Notes: generated by a model from the sequence alone, not told the origin. 64,000 nt of DNA from Gordonia shandongensis DSM 45094 (GCF_000423025.1 NZ_AUHE01000003.1:62001-126000); one strand, 5' to 3'. Numbered from the stretch's first letter, positions 1-9,370 are shown. Numbers and translations: made by a program.

Positions 1-2735
1 CCGTCGGCCCCCTCGCGGGCGATTTCACGGACTTCGAGGGGCCGTCGCCGGACGCCGACGACAAGCTCTTCATCCAGGACATGTTCCCGTACCCGTCGGG
101 CGCCGGCCTGCACGTCGGGCACCCCCTCGGGTTCATCGCCAGCGACGTCTACGCGCGCTACCAGCGGATGACGGGCAAGAACGTGCTGCACACGATGGGC
201 TTCGACTCGTTCGGCCTGCCCGCCGAGCAGTACGCCGTGCAGACGGGCACCCACCCGCGGGCCACCACCGAGGCCAACATCGAGCGGTACCTGCAGCAGA
301 TCCGCCGCCTGGGTCTGGGGCACGACGAGCGTCGGCGCATCGCGACCACCGACATCGACTTCTACCGCTGGACGCAGTGGATCTTCCTGCAGATCTACAA
401 CGCGTGGTTCGATCCCGAACAGGGTCGTGCCCGCCGGATCGACGAGCTGATCGAGGAGTTCGAGAACGGCACCCGCGAGTTGGAGGACGGCCGCGACTGG
501 GTGGCGCTCAGCCGTGCCGAACGTCGGGAGGTCCTCGACGAGCACCGTCTGGTGTATCTCAGCGATTCGCTGGTGAACTGGTGCCCGGGCCTGGGCACCG
601 TGCTGGCCAACGAGGAGGTCACCGCCGAGGGGCGCAGTGATCGCGGCAACTTCCCGGTGTTCCGCAAGAACCTGCGGCAGTGGATGATGCGGATCACCGC
701 CTACTCCGACCGCCTGCTCGACGATCTCGACCTGCTGGATTGGCCGGACAAGGTCAAGACGATGCAGCGCAACTGGATCGGCCGGTCGCGTGGTGCGCGG
801 GTGCGTTTCCCGGTCCGGGACGCCTCCGCCGCCATCGAGGTCTTCACCACGCGACCCGACACCCTGTTCGGTGCCAGCTACATGGTGTTGGCGCCCGAAC
901 ACGAGCTGGTCGACGAGATCGTCGCCGCGGCGTGGCCCGACGGTGTGGACGAGCGGTGGACCGGCGGGGCGCCGTCGCCGCGGGAGGCCGTCGCCGCGTA
1001 TCGCGCGTCGATCGCCGCGAAGAGTGATCTGGAGCGTCAGGAGAACCGGGAGAAGACCGGTGTGTTCACCGGCGCGTACGCGACGAACCCGGTGAACGGT
1101 GCGCAGATCCCGGTGTTCATCGCCGATTACGTGCTGATCGGTTACGGTACGGGCGCCATCATGGCCGTCCCCGCGCACGACACCCGCGACTACGAGTTCG
1201 CGACCGCTTTCGGGCTGCCGCTGCTCGAGGTGATCGGTTCGGCCGAGGGCATCGGCGAGGAGGCCTTCGTCGGCGACGGCACGCTCGTCAACTCCGGTTT
1301 CCTCGACGGGATGGGCGTCGACGAGGCCAAGAGCGCCATGATCGAGCGTCTGGAGGCCGACGGCACGGGTGTCGGCACCGTGCAGTACAAACTGCGCGAC
1401 TGGCTGTTCGCGCGCCAACGGTACTGGGGTGAGCCGTTCCCCGTCGTGTACGACGGCCAGGGGGCGCCGCACGCCCTGCCGGAGGCCATGCTGCCGGTGG
1501 AGCTGCCGGAGGTCGCCGACTACCAGCCGGTGTCGTTCGATCCCGATGACGCCGACAGCGAGCCCTCTCCCCCGCTGGCGAAGGCCACCGAATGGGTCGC
1601 CGTCGAGCTCGATCTCGGCAACGGGCTGCAGACGTACACCCGCGACACCAACGTGATGCCGCAGTGGGCCGGCAGTTCGTGGTACCAGCTGCGGTACATC
1701 GATCCGACCAACGACGAGACGCTGTGCGCAAAGGACAACGAGGCCTACTGGATGGGTCCGCGTCCGGCGGTTCACGGTGCGGACGATCCGGGTGGCCTGG
1801 ACCTGTACATCGGCGGTGTGGAGCATGCGGTGCTGCACCTGCTGTATTCGCGCTTCTGGCACAAGGTGCTCTACGACCTGGGGTACGTGACGAGCCGCGA
1901 GCCGTACCGGCGCCTGTTCAACCAGGGGATGATCCAGGCGTACGCCTACACCGATTCGCGCGGGGTCTACGTGCCGGCCGCGGAGGTCGAGGAGGTGGAC
2001 GGAAAGTTCCTGTACCAGGGGCGGGAGGTCCACCAGGAGTACGGGAAGATGGGCAAGTCGCTCAAGAACTCGGTGGCGCCCGACGACATCTGCCGCGATT
2101 ACGGTGCCGACACCCTGCGCGTGTACGAGATGTCGATGGGGCCGCTCGACCAGTCGCGGCCGTGGGCCACGAAGGACGTCGTCGGCGCGCAGCGGTTCCT
2201 GCAGCGGGTGTGGCGGCTGGTGATCGACGAGGAGACCGGTGACGTCCGGGTCGTCGACACCGAGCCCTCCGATGATGCGCAGCGGGCGTTGCACCGCGCG
2301 ATCGACGGGGTGAGCGACGATCTGGAGAACCTGCGGACCAACACGGCGGGCGCCAAGCTGATCGAGCTGACGAACTTCCTCACCAAGCACTACCCCGGCG
2401 GGGCGCCGCGGGCATGCGTGGAGCCGCTGGTCCTGATGCTCGCTCCCCTGGCCCCGCACCTGGCCGAGGAACTGTGGGACCGGCTCGGCCATGACGGGTC
2501 GCTCGCGCACGGCCCGTTCCCGACGGTCGACGAGCGGTGGCTCGTCGACGAGTCGATCGAGATTCCCGTCCAGGTGAAGGGCAAGGTACGCAGCCGCATC
2601 ACGGTCGCCGCCGACGCCGATGAGCCGACGGTGGTGGCCGCCGCCCTCGGTGACGAGAAGATCGCCGCGCTTCTCGACGGCGAACCGCGCAAGGTGATCT
2701 TCGTTCCGGGCAAGATGGTGAACGTGGTGCCCTGA
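1..2735 (+). CDS. leuS: Leucyl-tRNA synthetase, 5' end outside the window
   Basis: Class Ia aminoacyl-tRNA synthetase that charges tRNA-Leu in the cytoplasm. The frame is open from base 3, so the true start lies upstream and about 910 residues are visible. The ATP-binding HIGH motif appears as HVGH at 111-122, preceded by the family-typical [13 protein letters not shown] stretch. The KMSKS loop appears as KMGKS at 2046-2060. Between them lie the connective and editing region ([12 protein letters not shown]) and the class I core. The C-terminal anticodon-binding domain is intact and ends in VNVVP. In M. tuberculosis leuS is Rv0041, about five genes from ino1. Here ino1 lies 37 kb away. Confidence 0.98.
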   Translation, partial: VGPLAGDFTDFEGPSPDADDKLFIQDMFPYPSGAGLHVGHPLGFIASDVYARYQRMTGKNVLHTMGFDSFGLPAEQYAVQTGTHPRATTEANIERYLQQIRRLGLGHDERRRIATTDIDFYRWTQWIFLQIYNAWFDPEQGRARRIDELIEEFENGTRELEDGRDWVALSRAERREVLDEHRLVYLSDSLVNWCPGLGTVLANEEVTAEGRSDRGNFPVFRKNLRQWMMRITAYSDRLLDDLDLLDWPDKVKTMQRNWIGRSRGARVRFPVRDASAAIEVFTTRPDTLFGASYMVLAPEHELVDEIVAAAWPDGVDERWTGGAPSPREAVAAYRASIAAKSDLERQENREKTGVFTGAYATNPVNGAQIPVFIADYVLIGYGTGAIMAVPAHDTRDYEFATAFGLPLLEVIGSAEGIGEEAFVGDGTLVNSGFLDGMGVDEAKSAMIERLEADGTGVGTVQYKLRDWLFARQRYWGEPFPVVYDGQGAPHALPEAMLPVELPEVADYQPVSFDPDDADSEPSPPLAKATEWVAVELDLGNGLQTYTRDTNVMPQWAGSSWYQLRYIDPTNDETLCAKDNEAYWMGPRPAVHGADDPGGLDLYIGGVEHAVLHLLYSRFWHKVLYDLGYVTSREPYRRLFNQGMIQAYAYTDSRGVYVPAAEVEEVDGKFLYQGREVHQEYGKMGKSLKNSVAPDDICRDYGADTLRVYEMSMGPLDQSRPWATKDVVGAQRFLQRVWRLVIDEETGDVRVVDTEPSDDAQRALHRAIDGVSDDLENLRTNTAGAKLIELTNFLTKHYPGGAPRACVEPLVLMLAPLAPHLAEELWDRLGHDGSLAHGPFPTVDERWLVDESIEIPVQVKGKVRSRITVAADADEPTVVAAALGDEKIAALLDGEPRKVIFVPGKMVNVVP

Positions 2736-2780
2736 CGGCGTGCCGTGTCGTCGGGCGACCGCGGGAAGGCGGGCTGTTCG

Positions 2781-3005
2781 ATGCGCAGAAGCGACTCGCT
2801 CGGCGCCGGTCTCGCGATCGGCGTGGGTCTGGGTGTGGCGCTCGGTGCCGCGTTGGGAAACGTCGCCGTGGGCATCGCGATCGGTCTGGCGGTCGGCATC
2901 GCGATCGGGACCACGTGGGGCCGCACCGATCGTGCCGACGCGGACGGCCCGCGGGATGCGGCCGGCGATCCGGAAGACGGCCCCGGCGATCGGCCCGCGG
3001 GATGA
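2781..3005 (+). CDS. Small glycine-zipper membrane protein, hypothetical
   Basis: A 74-residue protein I do not recognise. After a short basic start (MRRSDS) it has one long hydrophobic segment made of glycine-zipper repeats (GxGxxxG patterns such as GLAIGVGLGVALGAALG). A short acidic, proline-rich tail follows. The length suggests a transmembrane helix or hairpin able to pack against itself. The ATG at 2781 is preferred because the repeat follows it directly. An in-frame GTG at 2745 would add 12 residues. Its stop overlaps the ATG of the next acetyltransferase gene (ATGA), so the two are probably co-translated. Confidence 0.6.
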   Translation: MRRSDSLGAGLAIGVGLGVALGAALGNVAVGIAIGLAVGIAIGTTWGRTDRADADGPRDAAGDPEDGPGDRPAG

Positions 3006-3493
3006 CGCCGGCTCCGGATTCGCCGCGCCCGTTGTCTGTGGACGACGGCCCGGTGGTGTGCGAGGCGACGCTGCTGAATTTCAACTGGTCACGCGACCGG
3101 TTCACCTCGGATGACGTCGAACGGCGACCGGAGCTGCGGCGCTACACGCGCTTCGTCCCCGGCCGCGGCGACTTCGGCTTCGTGGTCGACGGCCCAGAGG
3201 GGTGGCAGGCGGTGGTGTGGGTGCTGATGCTTCCGGCCGACGATCCCGGCTACGGCTTCGTCGCGCCCGGAATCGGTGAATTGAGCGTCTGCTGTGCACC
3301 GGACTCTCGAAGGCGCGGACTCGGGGGTCGGTTGGTCTCGGTCGCTCTCGACCATGCGGCGCGGGCGGGTCACCACGGCGTGAGCCTGAGCGTCGAGAAG
3401 GGCAACCCGGCGCGCAGGCTGTACGAACGCCTCGGATTCGTCGACGTGGACGGTCGGCCGGGGACGATGCTGGCGACCGTCGTCGCTCCTTGA
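3002..3493 (+). CDS. GNAT-family N-acetyltransferase
   Basis: A 163-residue protein that probably transfers an acetyl group from acetyl-CoA to an unknown amine. It has the GNAT core: a beta strand followed by the acetyl-CoA pyrophosphate loop (RRRGLGGRL, residues about 102-110). The late motif NPARRLYERLGFVDVDG is typical of the C-terminal half of the fold. The ATG at 3002 overlaps the stop of the preceding glycine-zipper gene by 4 nt, which decides this start over in-frame codons further upstream. The substrate cannot be inferred. The following gene is convergent. Confidence 0.85.
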   Translation: MTPAPDSPRPLSVDDGPVVCEATLLNFNWSRDRFTSDDVERRPELRRYTRFVPGRGDFGFVVDGPEGWQAVVWVLMLPADDPGYGFVAPGIGELSVCCAPDSRRRGLGGRLVSVALDHAARAGHHGVSLSVEKGNPARRLYERLGFVDVDGRPGTMLATVVAP

Positions 3494-3499
3494 CCGGGG

Positions 3500-4558
3500 T
3501 TACAGCGAGATGCGCTTCTGTTCGCCGACCCCGAACATGCCGTCGACGGTGAGCGTCGTGTGCTCGGCGTGGATCACGCCCTCGTACCAGCCGTACGGCG
3601 CGTAGTACTCGGCGAGGGCCTTGCGCGGGCCGACGTGCATGGTCGACGGAACCGTGGGCGTGAAGGTCACGTCGACGGCGCCGGAGGCGTCGCGGATGTG
3701 CCATGTGCCCCACGGGCCGTCGGGGCGGTGGACGGTGACGGCGGGCAGTCGGTGGACCGTGTCGTCGATCCAGATCGCGTTCTCGTTGTAGACGCCGGGA
3801 TTGCGGATCTGGTTGTCGGTGAGGTTGAACCCCTCGACGCGGCCGTTCGCGCCGCGGCGGGCCGCGGTCACCCAGTCGTACTGCATCGGTCGCGGGTAGT
3901 CGCCGTGGTGGTCGTCGAGGATCAGGAATCCGCGCTCGTCGTCGAAACCGACGCGTTCGCCGTCGACGACCAGCGACCCGTGCGCGGGCATCATCGTCTT
4001 GTGCGAGTACAGCGCGTGGTCGTCGTCGAAGGGATGGACCACGGCGAGGTGTCCGGCGCCGCCGCAGTCGCCGGTCACATGCAGCCCGAGAACCGATTTG
4101 AGGGCGGTGCCCGCGTGTTCCGCGTCGACGGTGACGAGTCCGTCGGCGAGATCGTTGCCGATCTCGAGGCGCAGTCCGGCGAACTCGCCGGACGACGCGG
4201 TGCCGGTGAGGCCGTGGGCGACGTCGAGCAGCGGTGCGGGGAGTTTCGTCTCCCACCGGGCGATGGTGGCGGCCTGTTTGTTCACGACCAGCACCTGGAG
4301 GAGCCCGAGCACCTTGGCGTTGTAGACCGCACCGAGGACGAACCAGTCGTCGTCGCCGAGTTGGAAGGCCTCCCACTCCTTGAGGCGCAGGTCGCGGCTG
4401 CGGCGCCGGGCGCGCGGGAGTGGGCCCGGGGTCGTGGCGTCCAGGGGGTTCACCACCGGCACCGGACCGTTGTAGGTGCCGAAGACGTAGCGGCCGTCGA
4501 CGACGATCGCCGGAGGCGGCTCGGTGGCGTCGGGCGGGAAGAGAGGTGAGGTGGTCAC
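3500..4558 (-). CDS. DUF2804 family protein
   Basis: A 352-residue protein matching the DUF2804 family, whose role is unsettled. Family-like stretches include LRLKEWEAFQLGDDDWFV near the N terminus, SHKTMMPAHG in the middle and a C-terminal half rich in beta strands (TWHIRDASGAVDVTFTP). No signal peptide or membrane segment is seen. The GTG at 4558 is chosen because the only nearby ATG is followed immediately by a stop, and because a TACGGT hexamer ends 7 nt upstream. That arrangement fits leaderless transcription. The gene diverges from the acyl-CoA dehydrogenase, so both promoters share a 72-bp gap. Confidence 0.8.
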   Translation of the reverse strand: MTTSPLFPPDATEPPPAIVVDGRYVFGTYNGPVPVVNPLDATTPGPLPRARRRSRDLRLKEWEAFQLGDDDWFVLGAVYNAKVLGLLQVLVVNKQAATIARWETKLPAPLLDVAHGLTGTASSGEFAGLRLEIGNDLADGLVTVDAEHAGTALKSVLGLHVTGDCGGAGHLAVVHPFDDDHALYSHKTMMPAHGSLVVDGERVGFDDERGFLILDDHHGDYPRPMQYDWVTAARRGANGRVEGFNLTDNQIRNPGVYNENAIWIDDTVHRLPAVTVHRPDGPWGTWHIRDASGAVDVTFTPTVPSTMHVGPRKALAEYYAPYGWYEGVIHAEHTTLTVDGMFGVGEQKRISL

Positions 4559-4606
4559 ATGCCCGACCGTAGCGCGACGGATTCGGGTCGGCCTGTTGGC
4601 AATGAC

Positions 4607-4622
4607 CTTACTCAGTAGTAAG
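4607..4622. promoter_or_regulatory. Inverted-repeat operator overlapping the acyl-CoA dehydrogenase -10
   Basis: CTTACT-CAGT-AGTAAG is a perfect 6+4+6 inverted repeat. The hexamer TAAGAT (4619-4624) starts inside the right arm and ends 6 nt before the ATG at 4631, the geometry of a leaderless -10. A repressor bound here would cover the -10 element. TTAC/GTAA arms are common in TetR-family operators, but no regulator gene lies beside it, so the protein is unknown. Confidence 0.6.
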
Positions 4623-4630
4623 ATAGCGTC

Positions 4631-5821
4631 ATGGCAATCAACCTTGAGCTCCCGGAGAAGCTGAACTCCACGGTCGAGCGCGCCCGCATGGCGGCCGAAC
4701 ACATCTTCCGGCCCATCACCCGCAAATACGACAAGGCCGAACACGAGTACCCGGTCGAGCTCGACGAGCTCGGAAAGCTCGCGAAGAAGGCCCGCTCCGG
4801 CGACAAGGATGCCGACGGCGGCACGGCGTCCGACGAGGGAACCGTCAACGGCGCGAATCTCCGCTCGGTGCTCAATGCGCGCGAACTGAGCTGGGGCGAC
4901 GTCGGACTCATGCTCTCGATTCCCCACCAGGGCCTCGGGAACGCGGCGATCGCCGCGGTGGCGAACGACGAGCAGCTCGAGCGGTTCGCCGACGTCTGGG
5001 CCGCCATGGCCATTACCGAGCCGAGCTTCGGCTCGGACTCGGCCGCCGTCTCCACCACCGCGGTGCGCGACGGCGACGACTACGTCATCAACGGCGAGAA
5101 GATCTTCGTCACCGCCGGCAGCCGTGCCGACCACGTGGTGGTGTGGGCGACCCTCGACAAGAGCGTCGGCCGCGCGGCGATCAAGAGCTTCGTGGTGCCG
5201 ATGAAGACCGACGGTGTCACCGTCGCCCGCCTCGAGCACAAGCTCGGCATCAAGTCGTCCGACACCGCTGTGGTGCGGTTCGAGGACGTCCGGGTGCCCG
5301 CGGACAATCTGCTCGGCACGCCCGAGATCGAGGTCAAGAAGGGCTTCGGCGGCGTCATGCAGACCTTCGACAACACCCGCCCCGTGGTCGCGGCGATGGC
5401 GGTCGGCCTGGGACGGGCAGCGCTCGAAGAACTGCGACGGATGCTCGAGGAGGCCGGCCACGAGGTCGACTACGACCGCCCGGTGGCCGCCCAGCACGCC
5501 GCCGTCGCCGAGTACATCCGCCTGGAGTCGGACTGGGAGGCGTCGTGGATGCTGACCCTCCGCGCCGCATGGATGGCCGACAACAAGGAGCCGAACTCCG
5601 CCGAGGCGTCGATGTCGAAGGCCAAGGCCGGCCGCACCGTCACCGACCTCACCAATAAGGCGGTCGAGATCGGTTCTGCGGCAGCCTATTCGGAGACCGA
5701 ACTCCTCGAGAAGTGGGCCCGGGACTCCAAGATCCTCGACATCTTCGAGGGCACCCAGCAGATCCAGCAGCTGATCATCGCCCGCCGGGTCCTCGGTAAG
5801 AGCAGCGCCGACCTGAAGTAG
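4631..5821 (+). CDS. Acyl-CoA dehydrogenase, FadE type
   Basis: A 396-residue flavoprotein that oxidises an acyl-CoA to the trans-2-enoyl-CoA, the first step of beta-oxidation. Seen: MAITEPSFGSDSAA (FAD and substrate contact, about residue 120), INGEKIFVTAG, the middle beta domain (FEDVRVPADNLLG), and the C-terminal helical domain ending in DIFEGTQQIQQLIIARRVLG. The catalytic glutamate is expected in the FEGTQ segment. The start MAINLELP resembles what I recall of mycobacterial FadE23, but that assignment is from memory. A TAAGAT hexamer 6 nt before the ATG suggests a leaderless mRNA, and the hexamer is embedded in an inverted repeat. The next gene is convergent. Confidence 0.93.
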   Translation: MAINLELPEKLNSTVERARMAAEHIFRPITRKYDKAEHEYPVELDELGKLAKKARSGDKDADGGTASDEGTVNGANLRSVLNARELSWGDVGLMLSIPHQGLGNAAIAAVANDEQLERFADVWAAMAITEPSFGSDSAAVSTTAVRDGDDYVINGEKIFVTAGSRADHVVVWATLDKSVGRAAIKSFVVPMKTDGVTVARLEHKLGIKSSDTAVVRFEDVRVPADNLLGTPEIEVKKGFGGVMQTFDNTRPVVAAMAVGLGRAALEELRRMLEEAGHEVDYDRPVAAQHAAVAEYIRLESDWEASWMLTLRAAWMADNKEPNSAEASMSKAKAGRTVTDLTNKAVEIGSAAAYSETELLEKWARDSKILDIFEGTQQIQQLIIARRVLGKSSADLK

Positions 5822-5869
5822 CGGTCCGTCCCGAAGCAGTGCACTGCGTCGGCGGGGCGGTACGCGGTC

Positions 5870-6211
5870 TCAGCCGATGAGCGACCGCGGCATGTACATG
5901 ATCACGGCGACGCCGACGAGGCAGATCAGCGCGCCGACGACGTCCCACCGGTCGGGCCGGTAGCCGTCGACGAGCATCCCCCACAGCAGCGATCCGGCGA
6001 CGAAGACGCCGCCGTACGCGGCCAGGATGCGGCCGAACTCGGCGTCGGGCTGCAGGGTGGCGATCACGCCGTACAGTCCGAGCGCCGCGACGCCGCCGCC
6101 GATCCACAGCAGTCCGCGGTGTTCGCGCAGGCCCTGCCACACGAGCCACGCACCGCCGATCTCGGCGAGTGCCGCCAGGGCGAACAGGATGAGGGATTTG
6201 GCGACGGTCAT
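5870..6211 (-). CDS. YnfA/UPF0060 family small membrane protein
   Basis: A 113-residue integral membrane protein with four predicted transmembrane helices. The YnfA-type signatures are all present: [15 protein letters not shown] in helix 1-2, [19 protein letters not shown] in the middle, and [19 protein letters not shown] before the last helix. The family is related to small multidrug resistance proteins, though a transport role for UPF0060 is only partly established. The ATG at 6211 gives the normal family length (about 108-113 residues). The gene is divergent from the ketosteroid isomerase and convergent with the acyl-CoA dehydrogenase. Confidence 0.92.
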   Translation of the reverse strand: MTVAKSLILFALAALAEIGGAWLVWQGLREHRGLLWIGGGVAALGLYGVIATLQPDAEFGRILAAYGGVFVAGSLLWGMLVDGYRPDRWDVVGALICLVGVAVIMYMPRSLIG

Positions 6212-6268
6212 GCCGTCGATCCTGCCAGCAGCCCCGTGCGGGGCGGCGCCCGCTGCTAGCCTGGTCGC

Positions 6269-6282
6269 TAGAACGTGTTCCA
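6269..6282. promoter_or_regulatory. KstR-type operator upstream of the ketosteroid isomerase
   Basis: The 14-mer TAGAACGTGTTCCA fits the KstR consensus TnnAACnnGTTnnA at every fixed position. KstR is the TetR-family repressor of upper cholesterol catabolism genes in Mycobacteriales. The site lies 16-29 nt before the start codon of a ketosteroid isomerase, a functionally coherent target. The consensus is known from the literature; control at this copy is inferred. Confidence 0.8.
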
Positions 6283-6297
6283 ATTCAGGGAGTGGCA

Positions 6298-6693
6298 ATG
6301 ACTGCTGAACAGCAGGAGACGGGTCTGTCGGACAAGATCGCGGCGACGGTCCAGGCGTACATCGACGGCCTCAACACCGGCTCGGCCGACGACATCGTCG
6401 CACTGTTCGCCGACGGCGCGACCGTGGAGGACCCGATCGGGACCCCGGTCCGCAGCACCCGTGACGAACTGCTCGAATTCTACGGCGTGGTGACCGGCCT
6501 CGACAGCCGGAGCGCGACCCTCGCGTGGACCCGCATCGCCGGCGACACCGCCGTCTTCGAGTTCACCCTGGTCACCGGGACCGGGGGGATGACCTTCCAG
6601 ATCACCCCGATCGACATCATGACCTTCGACGACGACGGCAAGATCCGCACGATGCGTGCCGTCTGGGAGCAGTCCGACCTCACCCAGGTGTGA
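6298..6693 (+). CDS. Delta5-3-ketosteroid isomerase
   Basis: A 131-residue SnoaL-fold enzyme predicted to shift the steroid double bond from Delta5 to Delta4 in 3-ketosteroids. It aligns with Comamonas KSI with a constant offset of 7, so the catalytic residues fall exactly: Tyr21 (YIDGLN) for Tyr14, Asp45 (VEDPIG) for the general base Asp38, and Asp106 (TPIDIM) for Asp99. All three are present. The ATG at 6298 is used because CAGGGAG lies 5 nt upstream; the in-frame GTG at 6292 overlaps that site. A perfect KstR box lies just upstream, tying it to sterol degradation. No other sterol gene is adjacent. Confidence 0.92.
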   Translation: MTAEQQETGLSDKIAATVQAYIDGLNTGSADDIVALFADGATVEDPIGTPVRSTRDELLEFYGVVTGLDSRSATLAWTRIAGDTAVFEFTLVTGTGGMTFQITPIDIMTFDDDGKIRTMRAVWEQSDLTQV

Positions 6694-6723
6694 TCCGGCC
6701 TCGCCGGGACAGGGTTTAGGCTG

Positions 6724-6799
6724 GCGGGGCGCAGCGAGTCGTACGCGAATGGACCGCATCGGGCGATCCGGTCCGGGGCTTCGACTCGCTGCGCCCCGC
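6724..6799. terminator. Long inverted repeat between KSI and SDR genes
   Basis: GCGGGGCGCAGCGAGTCG (6724-6741) is repeated as its exact reverse complement at 6782-6799: an 18-bp perfect stem around a 40-nt loop. The loop holds a smaller GGACCG/CGGTCC pair. It sits between two convergent genes and is probably a bidirectional terminator, although no T-run follows. The remaining 80 nt to the SDR stop hold nothing I recognise. Confidence 0.5.
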
Positions 6800-6879
6800 G
6801 CAGCGCGCGGCGGAGTGCGAGCGGCCGGGTCTCAGAGCAGAGCAGAGGGAGCCGGAGCAGCGAAGTCAGAGCAGGGCAG

Positions 6880-7557
6880 TCAGTGCGGTCGCGGCCGCAG
6901 GACGATCTCGGTCGGATGCGCGTCGGCGGGGGAGCCGACGGCGTGCGCCACCGCCGCCGCCACGCTCTCCGGGCGCAGAAACTGCGACGGGTCGTAGTCG
7001 CGACCCTCGACGGCGACGATGTCGCGCTGCATGTCGGTGTCGATCCGACCCGGAAACACCGAGGTCACGCGGATCGACGGCTCCTCGGCGCGGACGCCGT
7101 CGGCCAACGCCCGCAGCGCGAACTTACTCGCCGCGTAGGGCGTCCACCCGGGGCGAACGTTCATCCCCGCACCGGAGTTCACGTACACGATGTGCCCGCC
7201 CGCCGTGCGGAGCGCGGGCAGCAGCAGCCGCGTGAGCTCGGCGGCCGCCACCACGTTGGTCTCCATGAGCGCCCGCCACTCCTCGACCGGCGTGTCGGCG
7301 ACGGCCTCCAGGCTGGAGGCGATGCCGGCGTTGACGACCAGCACGTCCAGCGACCCGATGGCCTCGGTCGCCGCGTCGAGAGCCTCGTAGTCGGTGACGT
7401 CGACCGGAAAGGTGACCGCACCCTCCAGGTCGGTGGCCAGGGCGTCGAGTTCGGCGGAGCCGCGTCCGCCCAGAAGCAGATCGTGGGTCGGTGCGAGCGC
7501 GCGGGCGATCTGCGCGCCGACGCCCCGACTGGCTCCGGTGATCAGTGCGGTGGGCAT
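6880..7557 (-). CDS. Short-chain dehydrogenase/reductase
   Basis: A 225-residue NAD(P)-dependent oxidoreductase of the classical SDR fold. Seen: the cofactor-binding TGASRGVGAQIA near residue 7, the NAGIAS motif near residue 75, the catalytic Ser in YVNSGAG, and the Tyr/Lys pair in YAASKFALRAL. The short N terminus before the glycine motif (MPTALI) is normal for the family. A TACGAT hexamer ends 7 nt before the ATG, so the mRNA is probably leaderless. The substrate is not evident from sequence or neighbours. The steroid isomerase next door is convergent and need not be linked. Confidence 0.9.
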   Translation of the reverse strand: MPTALITGASRGVGAQIARALAPTHDLLLGGRGSAELDALATDLEGAVTFPVDVTDYEALDAATEAIGSLDVLVVNAGIASSLEAVADTPVEEWRALMETNVVAAAELTRLLLPALRTAGGHIVYVNSGAGMNVRPGWTPYAASKFALRALADGVRAEEPSIRVTSVFPGRIDTDMQRDIVAVEGRDYDPSQFLRPESVAAAVAHAVGSPADAHPTEIVLRPRPH

Positions 7558-7589
7558 GGCTCCGATCGTAGTGAACGCCCCGCCGAGCC

Positions 7590-8828
7590 TCAGAACTCCT
7601 CGGCGCCCACCAGGACGTCGGCCTCGTCGACCTCGTGTTCACCAGGTCGTGTTCCACCGGTGATGAGCAGTGCGAACAAGGCCAATGCGCAATAGCCGGC
7701 GGCGAACCAGAAGGGCGAGGCCAGACCGAACCACTGGCCGAGGTAGGCGACCAGGATCGCCGACGCCGCCGCACCCATCCATCGCAGGAAGCTGTAGCCG
7801 GCGCTGGCCACCGACCGCGGAGTCGATTCATCGGTCGCCGACATCGCCACGCCGGTGAACAGGGTGTTCAAGATGCCCGACGGGATGCCGGAGAGGACCA
7901 CGGCCGCGCCGATGAGCCACACCTGGTCGCCGACCACGCCGACGCCGGCGAGCAGCATCACCACGAGGTAACCGCAGATCGCCGCCATGACACCGCCGCG
8001 GTCGCCGATCGCCTCCGCGACGCGGGAGGCGACGAAGACACCGGCGAGTGCGGTGAGCAGACCCCAGCCGAAGAAGATCATGCCCGCGTAGATGGGCCGG
8101 AGCCCCATCGCGATCGGCGCCCAGGCGATGACGGTGAACAGGGCGCCGGTGTAGAACGCCGAGCCGATGGAGTTGATGAGCAGTGCGCGGTTCCGCAGCG
8201 CCTTGATCGGGTCGAGGAGCGCGACGGGCTGGCGTTCGGTGCGCGGACCGTCGGGCGGCAGCATCACGGTGCACAGGATGGCGCCGGCGAGCATGAGCAG
8301 GGCGGTGCCGCCGAACGGTGCTCGCCACGTCCACTCGCCGAGGACCGCGCCCAGCAGCGGGCCGACGGCCAGACCGGCGCCCAGCGCCGCCTCGTACAGC
8401 AGGATGGCACCGTGTTGGCCGCCGGTCGCCTGTCCGACGATGAAGGCCAGGGCCGTCGCGATGAACAGTGCGTTGCCCAGGCCCCAGATGACGCGCAGTG
8501 CGATGAGCTGGTCGATGTTCCCGGCGAACGTGGAGACGCCCGCGGCGATGACGATGCACACCAGGCCGGTCGTCAGGGTGCGCTTGGGGCCGAAGCGGTA
8601 GGCCGCCCAGCCGGTCAGCAGCATCGCGACCACCTGAACGCCCATGTACACGCCGAACAGCAGGGTCAGCTTGGTCTCGGGAGCGTTGAGGGCTTCGCGG
8701 ATGGTGTTGAGGATCGGGTCGACGAGGCCGATGCCCATGAAGGCGATCACCGCGGCGAAGGCCGTCACCCAGACGGTCTTCGGCTGGCCTTTGAACGCCT
8801 CGGTCAGCGAGTGGCTATTTCCGGTCAT
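7590..8828 (-). CDS. MFS transporter
   Basis: A 412-residue major facilitator with about 12 transmembrane helices. It has the MFS opening segment (FMGIGLVDPILNTIREAL) and the loop 2-3 A-motif-like sequence GWAAYRFGPKRTL. A charged central loop near residue 200 (DGPRTERQPVALLDPIKALRN) divides the two six-helix halves. Drug or metabolite efflux is the usual role of such transporters, but the substrate is unknown. Its start lies inside the 3' end of the MarR-type regulator gene (14-nt overlap), so the two form one operon and the regulator probably controls the transporter. Confidence 0.9.
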   Translation of the reverse strand: MTGNSHSLTEAFKGQPKTVWVTAFAAVIAFMGIGLVDPILNTIREALNAPETKLTLLFGVYMGVQVVAMLLTGWAAYRFGPKRTLTTGLVCIVIAAGVSTFAGNIDQLIALRVIWGLGNALFIATALAFIVGQATGGQHGAILLYEAALGAGLAVGPLLGAVLGEWTWRAPFGGTALLMLAGAILCTVMLPPDGPRTERQPVALLDPIKALRNRALLINSIGSAFYTGALFTVIAWAPIAMGLRPIYAGMIFFGWGLLTALAGVFVASRVAEAIGDRGGVMAAICGYLVVMLLAGVGVVGDQVWLIGAAVVLSGIPSGILNTLFTGVAMSATDESTPRSVASAGYSFLRWMGAAASAILVAYLGQWFGLASPFWFAAGYCALALFALLITGGTRPGEHEVDEADVLVGAEEF

Positions 8829-9264
8829 AGTTCTCCAATCGGGACTGCATGTCGCGCAGGGCGGGGAGGGCTTCGGCGATCGCCGAACGGTGTGCCTCGG
8901 ACAGGTCGGCGAGTGCGCGGGTGACGGCGTCGTCCCGGCGGCTGCGGATGTCGTCGACGGCGTCGACGCCCTGCGGGGTGATCGAGATGAGGACTGCGCG
9001 GCGGTCGGTCGGGTCGGGTTCGCGAGACACGAGCCCTTCTCGGCACAGGCCGTCGATCAGTGCGGTCGCGGTCGGCATGCGGATGGATTCGCGGTCCGCG
9101 AATTCGCCCATGCGCATGGGGCCGTGGTCGTGCAGGAGGGCCAGTGCCGACCCCTGAGCGGCGCTGATGTCACCGAGTGGTGCGTTGCGCCGCAGCGTCA
9201 GATAGAGCCTCGTCAGGGTGTGGCGAAGACCGGACGCGAGGTCGGGAGAACTGTCGTCAAGCAC
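8815..9264 (-). CDS. MarR-family transcriptional regulator
   Basis: A 149-residue winged-helix regulator of the MarR family, predicted to bind DNA as a dimer. The recognition helix and wing are visible in MPTATALIDGLCREGLVSR followed by EPDPTDRRAVLISIT, the family hallmark DxRxxxxxLT in variant form. The start is GTG 9264, with a TAGTCT hexamer ending 6 nt upstream (leaderless geometry). An inverted repeat AGACT/AGTCT spans that hexamer, as expected for autorepression. The overlap with the downstream MFS gene makes transporter control likely. A MarR gene near leuS matches the M. tuberculosis layout (Rv0042c, from memory). Confidence 0.92.
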   Translation of the reverse strand: MLDDSSPDLASGLRHTLTRLYLTLRRNAPLGDISAAQGSALALLHDHGPMRMGEFADRESIRMPTATALIDGLCREGLVSREPDPTDRRAVLISITPQGVDAVDDIRSRRDDAVTRALADLSEAHRSAIAEALPALRDMQSRLENYDRK

Positions 9265-9270
9265 TTCGCG

Positions 9271-9291
9271 AGACTAACACTTCGTAAGTCT
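9271..9291. promoter_or_regulatory. Probable MarR operator and -10 of the marR-MFS operon
   Basis: AGACTAA (9271-9277) and TAAGTCT (9285-9291) form an imperfect dyad matching at 6 of 7 positions. The TAGTCT hexamer on the minus strand (9271-9276) is the probable -10 of the operon, so binding here would block it. Palindromes of about 20 bp are typical of MarR sites. This is inferred from position and symmetry. Confidence 0.5.
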
Positions 9292-9370
9292 AAGTAAAAA
9301 TCGGCCGGGGTGCGACCACTCCGATCACCGAGGAGATCCCAGTCAGGCGTGTTCGCTCAGGGGTGTTCGG

